Below the pieces are notes generated by a model that did not search any database, was not told the origin of the DNA, and saw only the letters and a program-made list of their open reading frames with translations. From the NCBI RefSeq assembly GCF_004345645.1, contig NZ_SLWS01000003.1, forward strand, positions 372,001 through 436,000: 64,000 nucleotides of DNA, written 5' to 3'. Origin of the DNA: Actinocrispum wychmicini (GTDB lineage: Bacteria; Actinomycetota; Actinomycetes; Mycobacteriales; Pseudonocardiaceae). This document shows positions 8,985 to 16,417 of the stretch, piece after piece (the stretch's first letter is position 1; each line of letters starts with the position of its first letter). A program made the translations under genes and the position numbers.

Positions 8985-9793
8985 ATCCGTTCTCCAGGAT
9001 CAAGGCGCCTGCGGCGCGCGTACAGGACAGCCCCGCAGACAACCGCGGCGGCGCCGTAGCCGAGTTGGACCACCGGCTGGAAAAGCAGGAACCGGCCGAG
9101 GCTCTGGGTCGCGAGCACGGCACCGACCCAGAGCGCGGCAAGGCCGGCGGCGGCGACCGGGATCGGCACCCGGGTCCCGGCGGCGAGCGAGGCGACGGTC
9201 AGCATCAACGCCGGGAGCAGCCAAGCGGCACTGAGCCCGAGCGGCCCGGCCAGGAACGGCGCCGCCACACCGGTCAGCAGGGTCGCCGCGACGAGCACCG
9301 CGCCCGCCCGGACCAGCAGCAGCCGGACACCGGCCAGCGGGGTGGCGGCATGCAACTCGTACGCGGTGTCCACGGCCGGTCCGTACGCCACCGAGATGCC
9401 GCCGAGCGGCAACACCGGTGCGATCACCAGGAAGAGCAGCAGCGCGACCGGGCTGCCGTCGGAAAGCCGGGCCGCGGCCACCGCGAAGGCCAGCACCAGG
9501 ACCACGGCCAGCAGCCACGCGCGGCTCAACGCCGGGGTGGCCAGCAGCAGCCGGGCCACGTGTTCGGGCACGACCCGGCCGAGCAGACGCTCCACAGGCG
9601 ACCTCCGCGGCGGGGCGACCCGCTCCTGGACACCGTCCCAGGACGCGGCGAGCCACGACTCGTCCACCGGCACGGCCGCCCGGCACTGCACACAGCCGAC
9701 CAGATGTGCCTCCACCGACATCGCCCGCGGCGGGTCGATCCGTCCTTCGAGATAGCCCCGGAGCAGGTCGTCCGGAACATGCCAGCCGGTCAC
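8981..9793 (-). CDS. Membrane anti-sigma factor with zinc-binding motif
   Basis: A 270-residue protein starting at GTG 9793, which overlaps the sigma-factor stop (GTGA). The N-terminal ~45 residues contain H-x3-C-x2-C (HLVGCVQCRAA), the zf-HC2/ZAS motif that holds ECF sigma factors inactive. After that come about six hydrophobic segments (SRAWLLAVVLVLAFAVAAA onward), so it is membrane-embedded rather than single-pass. It probably senses a membrane signal and releases the partner sigma encoded just upstream. Most anti-sigma factors have one transmembrane helix; a multi-pass form is less usual. Confidence 0.83.
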   Translation of the reverse strand: MTGWHVPDDLLRGYLEGRIDPPRAMSVEAHLVGCVQCRAAVPVDESWLAASWDGVQERVAPPRRSPVERLLGRVVPEHVARLLLATPALSRAWLLAVVLVLAFAVAAARLSDGSPVALLLFLVIAPVLPLGGISVAYGPAVDTAYELHAATPLAGVRLLLVRAGAVLVAATLLTGVAAPFLAGPLGLSAAWLLPALMLTVASLAAGTRVPIPVAAAGLAALWVGAVLATQSLGRFLLFQPVVQLGYGAAAVVCGAVLYARRRRLDPGERM

Positions 9794-10383
9794 GCCAACG
9801 CCCTCCGAAGCTTGGCCCTGGCCCGCATGGCCCGGGTCTTGACGGTGCCCTCGGGGATCCCGAGCAGGCGGGCGGCCTCCCGGGTGGTGAGACCGTCGAG
9901 CACGGTGGCCTGGATCACGGCCCGCAGTTCGGGCGAGAGGCTGCCCATGGCCGCGCCGAGGTCGCCGTGTTCCACCCCGAGCAGGACCCGGTCCTCGGCG
10001 GACTCGGTGATCGCGTGCGCCTCGTCCAACTCCTCGTGTGCCGCGCGGGACGTCCGCAGCGACGAGATCAGCCGCCGCACCCCGATCGTCCAGATCCACG
10101 CCGCCACCTCGCCCGCGCCGGGATCGAACCGGCCGGCTCCCCGCCACACCGCCACGAACGTGTCCTGAATCGCGTCGTCGACGACATCGCCGTTGGCACA
10201 CCGCCGCGCCAACCGGGCCCGCAGCCAGGGCGCGTGCCGCCGGTGCAACAGCCGCAACGCCGCCACCTGCCCTGTGGCCGCCGCGGCGACCAGGTCCACA
10301 TCGGAGCTGTCATCGTCGACCACGACGGGATCACGCCGCCGCCATCGGGAAACCGAACGCACAACCCGACTATCGCAGTCCAC
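9790..10383 (-). CDS. ECF RNA polymerase sigma factor
   Basis: Up to 197 residues. Sigma region 2 is seen around DDAIQDTFVAVWRG and AAWIWTIGVRRLIS (promoter -10 recognition). Region 4 is at SPELRAVIQ and TTREAARLLGIPEGTVKTR (-35 recognition helix-turn-helix). Regions 1.1 and 3 are absent, as expected for an ECF factor. It heads a five-gene operon: sigma, anti-sigma, secreted peptidase, ABC ATPase, permease. Such operons are usually autoregulated (family knowledge). The start at 10383 is the longest reading; a GTG about 20 codons in is also plausible. Confidence 0.92.
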   Translation of the reverse strand: MDCDSRVVRSVSRWRRRDPVVVDDDSSDVDLVAAAATGQVAALRLLHRRHAPWLRARLARRCANGDVVDDAIQDTFVAVWRGAGRFDPGAGEVAAWIWTIGVRRLISSLRTSRAAHEELDEAHAITESAEDRVLLGVEHGDLGAAMGSLSPELRAVIQATVLDGLTTREAARLLGIPEGTVKTRAMRARAKLRRALA

Positions 10384-10480
10384 CCACCGACCGGTTCATG
10401 ATCATCTCCGGGCCTTGGGCGCCAAGCGAACGCCGGAGAAGCGGACACCTTCTGGCCGCAATCCATGCGAAGGTGATCAC

Positions 10481-11583
10481 ATGACGGTCTTGGACACCCG
10501 GGCACTCAACCGCGCGACACTCGCCCGGCAGTTGCTGCTCGACCGCGCCGACATGCCGGCCGTCGACGCGGTCAAGCACCTGTGCGGCATGCAGGCGCAG
10601 GAGCCGCAGGAACCGTTCGTCGGTCTCTGGTCGCGGCTGCGCGCGTTCGACCCGGCGGAGCTCTCGGACATGCTGGTCGGACGTCGCGTGGTCCGAACCC
10701 ATCTCATGCGACGCACCATGCACTTGCTCACCGCCGAGGACGCACTGGCGTGGCGGGCCCGCCACGATGCCATGCTGCGCCAACGGGTTCTCGGGACCTA
10801 CCGCCAGGAACTCGACGGAGTGGATCTCGACCAGCTCGCGGCAGCGGGCCGGGCGGTGATGGCCGACGACGAACCGCGCTCGACGCGCGAGCTCGCGCGG
10901 GCAGTTGCTGACCGCTGGCCCACGCCGGGACCGCAGATACTGGGGGAGATGTTGGGTGCCCTGCTCCCGATGGCGCAACTGCCACCGCGCGGGCTGTGGC
11001 GCACGAAGGCCGGTGTGCGGCACGTGCTGCTCGCCTCGTGGCTGGGGCGGCAGGTCGACCCGCCGGCCGCGAACGGCACCGATCCGGTCGGCGAGGCGTT
11101 GGTGCGGCGGTATCTGGCCGCGTACGGGCCTGCGACCGTGGCCGACCTGCGAGCCTGGTCCGGCCTGGCCGGCCTGCCGGCGGCGGTCGCGGCGGTCCGC
11201 GACGAACTGGTCACCTTCCGTGACGAAAGCGGCCGGGAACTCGTCGACCTGCCGGACGCGCCCGTCCGGACCCGGACCCGGACACGCCCGCGCCGGTGCG
11301 GTTCCTGCCGGCGTTCGACAACGCGATCCTCGGCTACCACGACCGTAGCCGGATCATCGACCACGCCCATCGTCTCCTGTCGGTCGCCGGCGAGCGCGTC
11401 GTGCTCGTCGACGGCCGCGTCGCCGCGACCTGGACCGTCGACGCGGACACGGTCGTGGTCACTCCGCTGCGCCGTTTCACCCGAGCCGACCGAGCTGACG
11501 TCGCCGAGCATGGGCGGGAACTGGCGTTGTTCCTCTCCGACAACGAAAGCGGGCGGGTCCGGGTCGCTAAAGCCGGGCGATGA
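10481..11583 (+). pseudogene. Winged-helix DNA-binding protein (HTH_42/YcaQ-like), frameshifted
   Basis: The ATG at 10481 opens a protein of the winged helix DNA-binding domain-containing family (ARQLLLDR, GMQAQEPQEPFVGLW, RTHLMRRTMHLL). The C-terminal part, with the conserved RFLPAFDNAILGYHDRSR, is in another frame from about 11290. The shift lies in three tandem CCGGAC hexamers at 11266-11283; adding one base gives a normal 367-residue protein. This is a recent frameshift or a sequencing error. Relatives are linked to DNA repair or glycosylase-like roles. The 3' end overlaps the convergent AmiC-like gene by 17 bp. Confidence 0.8.
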
Positions 11584-12640
11584 TGTCGAAGTCGTAGCCG
11601 TCCGCGACGGCCAGGTGGACGTGTTGGGCGGCTTGCTGGCCGTGGAACTCGACCGTTCCTCTTGGCCCGTGGTAGGCGAAGCCGTCGACGACGGCGGCCA
11701 TCTCGGGCAGCCGGGCCGAGCCCGCCCGCTCGGCCAGCATCGCGAGGGTGTGCAGGCCTTCGTAGCAGGATTCCGCCGCGTTGTTCAGCGGTGGGGCGTC
11801 CGGGCCGTGCAGGCCGACGTACCGGTCGAGCAGGTCCATCGCGTCGGCGTTGACCAGGGAGCGGAAGTACGCGGCCGCGACGAAGAGGTTCCTCGTCGCC
11901 TGGCATCCGCTCGCCAGCAGCATGTTCTCCTCCATCAACGGGCTGAACCGCAGCATCCGCTCGTGCAGGCCGCGGCGGGCGAACTGGCGGTTGAACTCCA
12001 CCGCGTCCTGCCCGACAAGCAGCATGAGCACGCCGTCGCAGCGGGCCGCGTCGACTTTCGCGACCAGTTCGGCCATGTCGCCGCCAAGTTCGGCATACGC
12101 CTCGCCGGCCACGTGCAGCCCCAGTTCCCGGGCGAACTGCCGGACCGCGGCGCCTGACTCGCGCGGCCACACGTAGTCGTCGCCGGCCACGAACCAGCGC
12201 CGCGCACCCATGTTGGTACGCAGCCACGCCAACGCGGGCGCGATCTGCAGCCGGGGGATCTCGCCGGAGCAGAAGATGCCCGGCCGGCGTTCGCCACCCT
12301 CGTACAGCGGGGTGTACGCGTACGGGATGCGGCCGGCGACCACGGGCGCGAGCGCGTTGCGGACCGACGAGATGTGCCACCCGCTCACCGCGTCCACCTG
12401 CCCGGCCGTGATCAGCTCGGTCAGGCGGGTGGCGACGATGCCCGGCGGGGCGCCGCCGTCCACGATCTCCAGCGTGACCTCACGGCCGAGCACGCCACTC
12501 TCGGCGTTCAGCTCGTGCGCCGCGAGCTCGGCGATCGCCTCACAGGACGGCCCGAACAGCCCGGCCGGGCCGTGCAGTGGGATGACCATCGCGACCCGCC
12601 AGGCGTCCCGGTGATCCCTGACGGTCCCGCCCACTGCCAT
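11567..12640 (-). CDS. AmiC-like amide-binding receptor (periplasmic-binding fold, cytosolic)
   Basis: A 357-residue type-1 periplasmic-binding-fold protein of the AmiC/FmdD/UrtA group (short-chain amides, urea). Family landmarks: VAMVIPLHGPAGLFG, GWHISSVRNAL, PYAYTPLYEGGE and VAGDDYVWPRESG, the last aligning with GSDYIYPRES of Pseudomonas AmiC. There is no signal peptide, so like AmiC it is a cytosolic sensor. ATG at 12640 has GGAG upstream; a longer reading to 12703 would run through the operator. It is divergent from a MarR gene. In mycobacterial acetamidase control an AmiC-type receptor and a MarR-type protein regulate amiE (from memory), so this pair probably controls amiS-amiE 7 kb away. 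Confidence 0.85.
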   Translation of the reverse strand: MAVGGTVRDHRDAWRVAMVIPLHGPAGLFGPSCEAIAELAAHELNAESGVLGREVTLEIVDGGAPPGIVATRLTELITAGQVDAVSGWHISSVRNALAPVVAGRIPYAYTPLYEGGERRPGIFCSGEIPRLQIAPALAWLRTNMGARRWFVAGDDYVWPRESGAAVRQFARELGLHVAGEAYAELGGDMAELVAKVDAARCDGVLMLLVGQDAVEFNRQFARRGLHERMLRFSPLMEENMLLASGCQATRNLFVAAAYFRSLVNADAMDLLDRYVGLHGPDAPPLNNAAESCYEGLHTLAMLAERAGSARLPEMAAVVDGFAYHGPRGTVEFHGQQAAQHVHLAVADGYDFDIIARL

Positions 12641-12663
12641 GAGAGCTCCGCACTCGGATATAC

Positions 12664-12690
12664 TTTCATCTGGAAGTCTTCCAATTGACA
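12664..12690 (+). promoter_or_regulatory. Candidate tandem operator between AmiC-like and MarR genes
   Basis: Two 12-mers, TTTCATCTGGAA (12664-12675) and TTCCAATTGACA (12679-12690), separated by 3 bp. The first differs by one base from the amiS site TTTCATCTGAAA, and the second half begins TTCCA in both places. It lies in the 83-bp divergent gap, 24 bp from the AmiC-like start and 33 bp from the MarR start, where a repressor could control both genes. Confidence 0.65.
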
Positions 12691-12723
12691 CCGATTTCCG
12701 CAAGCAGTGAGGACGAACCGACG

Positions 12724-13161
12724 ATGTCTGACCGCGGCACCACGAACCGGCCAGGCACGACCGTGACGGATCCGCTCACCCAACTGCTCACCCGCGCGGT
12801 CCGCACGGTGACCACCCAGGTGGAGAACGTGCTGAAGCCCGAGGGTCTCACCCTGGACCAGTGGCTGGTCATCGAGGCGCTGACCGGCCGGCGCGGCCTG
12901 ACCATGGCCGAGCTCGCCGACCGCACCACAGCGACCGGGCCGACCCTGACCAGGGTGGTCGACCGCCTGGTCACCACCGCGGCCGTCTACCGCGAAGTGG
13001 ACCCGAACGACCGCCGTAAAGTCCGGGTCTACCTGAGCCCCCGCGGCCGGTCCACACACAAACGGATCGCGGTGAAAGTGCGCGAAATCGAACGCGCCCT
13101 GCTTGACCGCACAGGAGATCCGGCAGCGGCCCTCGAAGCGCTCGCCCACTGGACCCACTAG
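12724..13161 (+). CDS. MarR-family regulator, probable amide-regulon repressor
   Basis: A 145-residue winged-helix regulator. Features: dimerisation helix near the N-terminus (DPLTQLLTRAVRTV), helix-turn-helix MAELADRTTATGPTLTRVVD with the following wing DPNDRRKVRVYLSPRG, and a C-terminal helix. ATG at 12724 is chosen because GAGGA sits 11 bases upstream. It is divergent from the AmiC-like receptor across a 12-bp-palindrome pair also present at amiS. By analogy to AmiA in mycobacterial acetamidase control it would repress amiS-amiE and itself, relieved with help of the receptor (inference). Confidence 0.88.
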   Translation: MSDRGTTNRPGTTVTDPLTQLLTRAVRTVTTQVENVLKPEGLTLDQWLVIEALTGRRGLTMAELADRTTATGPTLTRVVDRLVTTAAVYREVDPNDRRKVRVYLSPRGRSTHKRIAVKVREIERALLDRTGDPAAALEALAHWTH

Positions 13162-13221
13162 TTGCCGCGGTGTTCGCCGGCCACCTCTGAGCTGGGTAAC
13201 CCCCGCCGCTAGGCTCTGGCC

Positions 13222-14067
13222 ATGGTGGTCGTCGCTGCGCTTCAGATGGGTTCGTCCCCGGAGGGAACCGCGGCCACGCTGGAGCGGGTTCTCGGCTTCG
13301 AGGCCGCGATCCGAGCCGCCAACGTCGCGGTAGTCGTTCTGCCTGAGGCGATTCTCGGCGGTTACCCGGAGTCTCGCATGTCAGACGAGCAGTACGCCCG
13401 GTACTTCAGCCAGGCTGTTGAGATCCCCGGTCCGGAGATCGAGGCGTTGGCTGGGCTGGCGGCTTCGACCGGTGCGTCGTTGGTAGTCGGCGTGATCGAG
13501 CGGTGCGGCTCGACTCTGTACTGCACGGTGGTGTTCCTGGATCCGGTGCGCGGCTTGACCGCGTCGCACCGAAAGCTGGTACCGACCGGGCGGGAACGCG
13601 TGGTCTGGGGGCGGGGCGACGGCTCGACCTTGCCGGTTGTGCCGACCGCCGCTGGTCTCGCGGGCGCGGCGATATGCTGGGAGAACCTGATGCCGTTGTT
13701 GCGGGCCGCGATGTACGCGAAGGGGATCGAGCTGTGGTGTGCGCCGACTGTGGACGACGGAGACGCCTGGTTGGCGACGGCGCGCCATATCGCCTGCGAG
13801 GGCCGATGTTTCGTAGTCAGTGCGTGTCAGCATGGGACTTCTGAGGCATTCACTGGCGGTAGCGTGATCGTCGGCCCCCGCGGAGATGTCCTCGCGGGAC
13901 CATTGCGCGACGGCGAAGGACTGCTGACCGCGGAGATCGACCCCGCCCAGGTGGTCACGGCCCGGCGTGATCTCGATGTGTCCGGTCACTACGCTCGACC
14001 GGACGTTTTCGCGTTGACAGTCGACGAGACAGCAAGGCCCGGTGTCAGTTACCGCACAGACGCCTGA
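13222..14067 (+). CDS. Nitrilase (carbon-nitrogen hydrolase)
   Basis: A 281-residue nitrilase-branch enzyme: nitrile + 2 H2O to acid + ammonia. Catalytic residues visible: Glu in VLPEAILGGYP (~43), Lys in SHRKLVPTGRERVVWG (~115) and Cys in GAAICWENLMPLLR (~152). The pattern HRKLxPTxxERxxWGxGDGS is characteristic of true aliphatic nitrilases and cyanide hydratases rather than amidases. It is shorter than most nitrilases (310-350), mainly at the C-terminal oligomerisation tail. It begins 60 bp after the MarR gene in the same direction and may be cotranscribed, joining nitrile and amide breakdown. No copy of the operator is seen directly upstream. Confidence 0.88.
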   Translation: MVVVAALQMGSSPEGTAATLERVLGFEAAIRAANVAVVVLPEAILGGYPESRMSDEQYARYFSQAVEIPGPEIEALAGLAASTGASLVVGVIERCGSTLYCTVVFLDPVRGLTASHRKLVPTGRERVVWGRGDGSTLPVVPTAAGLAGAAICWENLMPLLRAAMYAKGIELWCAPTVDDGDAWLATARHIACEGRCFVVSACQHGTSEAFTGGSVIVGPRGDVLAGPLRDGEGLLTAEIDPAQVVTARRDLDVSGHYARPDVFALTVDETARPGVSYRTDA

Positions 14068-14232
14068 CTTGTCGTTCAAGCGGTTCGGCGACCTCGGTGC
14101 ACGCGGTCGTTAGGATACCGACCATGTCTCTACGGCTTGAGTCGTCGCACCCGTCGCCGTCTCCCTGGCCGAGGCACACACCCAGCCCGCAGTCAGTCGC
14201 CGAACGAGTCCTCGACGGTAGACCCTGACACT

Positions 14233-14838
14233 TCAAGGTCGATCGCAGCTTGGTCCGTCGAGCGCGGAGTGCAGGATGGCCAGCGCTGACTGGCGCATGA
14301 CCTCGGCCGCTCGCTTCCGGGACAGCCCGGCGATGTCGACGAGCCAGATCAACGACTCGATGCCCGTGGCCGAGCGGATCGCGATGGCCAACTGGCGGAC
14401 GTCGACGTCAGGGTGGGTTTCGCGCAGCGGTGCGATCGCGTCCTCGATCCAGTCGATCGCGCGCCCTCCGCGCATCGGTGGTTGTTCGGCCCCTGGTTCC
14501 AGGGACAGCCGCAATTGGGCGCGTAGCTGAGGTTCCCAGTCCAGTGTGAGCCGGGTGAAGGCACGCATTGTGAGATCCAGGCGGGCGACCGGATCGGCCG
14601 GCGGATCCGACGGCAGCAGCGACCGGTTCTCGATCTCCGGGTACGCGGCCAGCAGCAACGCGCGCTGGTTCGGGTAGTAGCGGTAGGCCGTGGTGCGGGA
14701 GATCCCGGCCTCGGCGGCGGCGTCCTCCACCCGCGGCGACATCCCGCGCGCCAACAACGCCCGGGCGGCGGCGACCAACGCGGCCTGGGTGCGTTCCTTC
14801 TGCCGGACCCGACCCGTGGACGTATATGGGACAGCCAT
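14233..14838 (-). CDS. TetR-family transcriptional regulator
   Basis: About 201 residues from ATG 14838. The N-terminal TetR helix-turn-helix runs from RVRQKERTQAALVAAARALLA to GISRTTAYRYYPNQRALL, followed by an all-helical ligand domain. A start at 14862 would read through a perfect 7-2-7 palindrome at 14846-14861, so the inner ATG is preferred. It is divergent from the small cupin gene, and the palindrome lies between them, so it probably represses both. Ligand unknown. Confidence 0.87.
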   Translation of the reverse strand: MAVPYTSTGRVRQKERTQAALVAAARALLARGMSPRVEDAAAEAGISRTTAYRYYPNQRALLLAAYPEIENRSLLPSDPPADPVARLDLTMRAFTRLTLDWEPQLRAQLRLSLEPGAEQPPMRGGRAIDWIEDAIAPLRETHPDVDVRQLAIAIRSATGIESLIWLVDIAGLSRKRAAEVMRQSALAILHSALDGPSCDRP

Positions 14839-14845
14839 GCCATCA

Positions 14846-14861
14846 TGGTACTCCAGTACCA
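14846..14861. promoter_or_regulatory. Operator palindrome between TetR and cupin genes
   Basis: TGGTACTCCAGTACCA is a perfect 7-bp inverted repeat (TGGTACT/AGTACCA) with a 2-bp centre, placed in the 38-bp gap between the divergent starts at 14838 and 14877. Size and position are those expected of a TetR operator controlling both genes. Confidence 0.7.
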
Positions 14862-14876
14862 CGAAAGGCGGACACC

Positions 14877-15230
14877 ATGCGGGACAACGATCCGTTGGTC
14901 ACCAACCCCGAGCTCTACACCCTGATCTTCGAGAACGACCGAGTCCGAGTCCTGCGGTACCTGGACCACCCCGGGGACCGAACCGCGCCGCACAGCCATC
15001 CGGACAGCGTGATGGTCACCCTGAGCGACTTCACTCGGCGGATCACCGCGGGGGAGCGGGAAGTCGAGGTCGACCTGCCCGCCGGCCAAGCCCGCTGGGT
15101 GGCCGCCCAACAACACGCCGGCGAGAACATCGGCACCAGCCGAACCCACTCGATCTTCATCGAACTGAAGGAACCCCAACCAGCCCACCTGACCACACCC
15201 ATCGACACCATCGGCCCCACGTCCCACTGA
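14877..15230 (+). CDS. Small cupin-fold protein
   Basis: A 117-residue single-domain cupin. ATG at 14877 follows AAAGGCGG; longer readings would cross the operator. The segment DHPGDRTAPHSHPDSVMV carries the His-rich first cupin motif, and RWVAAQQHAGENIGTSRTHSIFIELK the second. Proteins of this size and start (PLVTNPELYTLIFENDRVRVL) are common in actinomycetes next to TetR genes and are annotated as cytoplasmic proteins of unknown function; metal binding is likely but the reaction is unknown. The palindrome upstream suggests control by the divergent TetR. Confidence 0.8.
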   Translation: MRDNDPLVTNPELYTLIFENDRVRVLRYLDHPGDRTAPHSHPDSVMVTLSDFTRRITAGEREVEVDLPAGQARWVAAQQHAGENIGTSRTHSIFIELKEPQPAHLTTPIDTIGPTSH

Positions 15231-15283
15231 CCGCGAACTCCCTTGTCGGAGGGCGAGGGCCGAGAAGCGCTGAGACTGCCTTC

Positions 15284-15481
15284 ATGACTACGTCAACAGT
15301 GAATAACGTTGTGACGAAAAATAACACCGCAACGGAAGCCAACGGGATGGGCTTCACTGTGGCGGCAGACGGTAGTTGTCACATACGACCGGTAGTTGTC
15401 ACTGTTGGAACCGGCGGCGAGAGCTGGTGTGTGACTGAGAGCTTCAGTGGGCCGGCGGCACGGCTCAGCTGCCGATGGTGA
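15284..15481 (+). CDS. Possible small protein, 65 residues
   Basis: An ATG-to-TGA frame in an otherwise empty 270-bp stretch between the cupin gene and the resident caspase remnant. The product is rich in Thr, Asn, Val and Gly with three Cys (GSCHIRP, SWCVTESF, RLSCRW). The ribosome-binding site is weak (GAGA 10-13 bases upstream) and base composition is more A/T-rich than neighbours, so it may not be coding. It does not match a family I know. It overlaps a pair of direct repeats at 15370-15402. Confidence 0.25.
   Translation: MTTSTVNNVVTKNNTATEANGMGFTVAADGSCHIRPVVVTVGTGGESWCVTESFSGPAARLSCRW
15370..15402. repeat. Two 13-bp direct repeats spaced 20 bp
   Basis: CGGTAGTTGTCAC occurs at 15370-15382 and again at 15390-15402, exactly two helical turns apart, in the low-GC stretch 15231-15500. 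This spacing is typical of paired protein-binding sites, but no gene start with a good ribosome-binding site follows closely. Function unknown. Confidence 0.5.
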
Positions 15482-15500
15482 GAAGCATCGGGGAGTGCTG

Positions 15501-15914
15501 TCATTGGGTGTACTTGTCTCCGGCGAAGGCGGCGAGCGCCTGGCGGACGTGTTCGTTGACTGGCTGGTACGGGCCTCGCCCAAAGAGCGCGGCGGGTTGT
15601 AGCAGCACGTAGCTGTCGTATGGTCCGCGCCGCGTCGGCTTCGGCGGCGTGATGCCGGGTTGGTACCAGACGATGATGCGCGCCCCGATGCCACTGCCGG
15701 TCAGCCGCACGCGCTGGACGGAGTCCCATCGGATCCCACGGTCGTGTCCGCCCGTGTTCCAACGGATTCCGTCGGCGTCGATAACCAACGGACCACTCGC
15801 GTGGTAACTGCGCCGGCTCAAAATCACGATAAGGAGGATCGTCCCCAGCACGACATCGCCGAGCACCAATCCCCCGCCGGCGGTCAGTCCCCTGCCGTGA
15901 TCGGGCCCGGTCAA
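15501..15914 (-). pseudogene. TM-bPH segment, C-terminal part of resident caspase gene
   Basis: Encodes a glycine-rich transmembrane segment (VVLGTILLIVIL) followed by a PH-like domain (ASGPLVIDADGIRWNTGG, IRWDSVQRVRL). It overlaps the end of the caspase fragment by four bases (TTGA), so it could be a separate gene starting at TTG 15914. However, adding one G to the GGGG run at 15917-15920 fuses it to the caspase, giving a 446-residue caspase-TM-TM-bPH protein, almost the size (441) and order of the transposon's caspase. I therefore favour one original gene, now split by a frameshift and by the transposon. bPH domains in such proteins are thought to aid membrane association. Confidence 0.65.
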
Positions 15915-16276
15915 GACCCCACAACTGCCATGACGCAGAGGCCCAACGTGAGTGCGATCAGGGCGGGCCAGGGGGAGCGTCGTTCGATCCGCACGGCGGT
16001 GGGAGCGGCCCGCGTCGTGTGGTGCGCCAAGGGCGTGCCGGGTGGTGGGGCCGGTGCTGGCGGGGCGCTGGGCTTCACGGCGTGGTTGCGCGCGAACGCC
16101 AGTTGCTCGGCGGTGTCCACGACCAGGGTGCTCGGCTCCGGCCGGATCTGGCCGTCGGGGAGTTCCAGGCCCAGGAACCGGGCGGCGACCTGCTGGTGGA
16201 TGTCCTTGAGGCTCAGCTCGGCACCTTTGCCGGGGATGCCCTCCAACACCACCTCGGTGAAGAACCTGGTGAAGTA
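15911..16276 (-). pseudogene. Resident caspase gene, 3' fragment cut off by the transposon
   Basis: Continues the caspase whose first part lies at 23104-23667. It begins in frame with FTRFFTEVVLEGIPGKG, the end of the caspase fold, then a Pro-rich linker and a transmembrane helix (WPALIALTLGLCVMAVVG). It has no start of its own except an internal GTG/ATG near 16252 and now lies behind the left end of the transposon. Joining bases 23667-23099 to 16271-15911 gives exactly 930 nt, a continuous 309-residue frame (GLTY-FTRFF). This shows the two pieces were one gene before insertion. Confidence 0.9.
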
Positions 16277-16321
16277 GGCCCAGTGCTTGGGTAGCTACAC
16301 CCAAGGGCAAACCTACTGATC
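16272..16321 (+). repeat. Left end of transposon: AAGTA target duplication plus 45-bp inverted repeat
   Basis: AAGTA at 16272-16276 is the 5-bp target duplication. The terminal repeat starts GGCCCAGTGCTTGGG at 16277 and is identical for 45 bp (to 16321) to the reverse complement of 23054-23098; with three mismatches the match extends to about 54 bp. Inside the repeat, CTTGGGT and ACCCAAG form a small stem around AGCTAC. Most Tn3-family ends begin GGGG, so GGCCC is atypical. Confidence 0.93.
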
Positions 16322-16417
16322 GGTAATGAGGGCGGCGTTCTGGACGTTGATCTAGCGCTACCGTCTGCGGCGTCTGGCCCATAGGGGCGTGGGCCGAATG
16401 GAGCCCGGAGGCGAGTG

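Noticed and set aside
12641..12703. Longer start for the AmiC-like receptor
   Set aside because: The extension would cross the operator and lacks a ribosome-binding site; ATG 12640 has GGAG upstream.
14068..14232. A 63-codon minus-strand frame between nitrilase and TetR
   Set aside because: No ribosome-binding site, no family resemblance, and it overlaps the nitrilase end; treated as intergenic.
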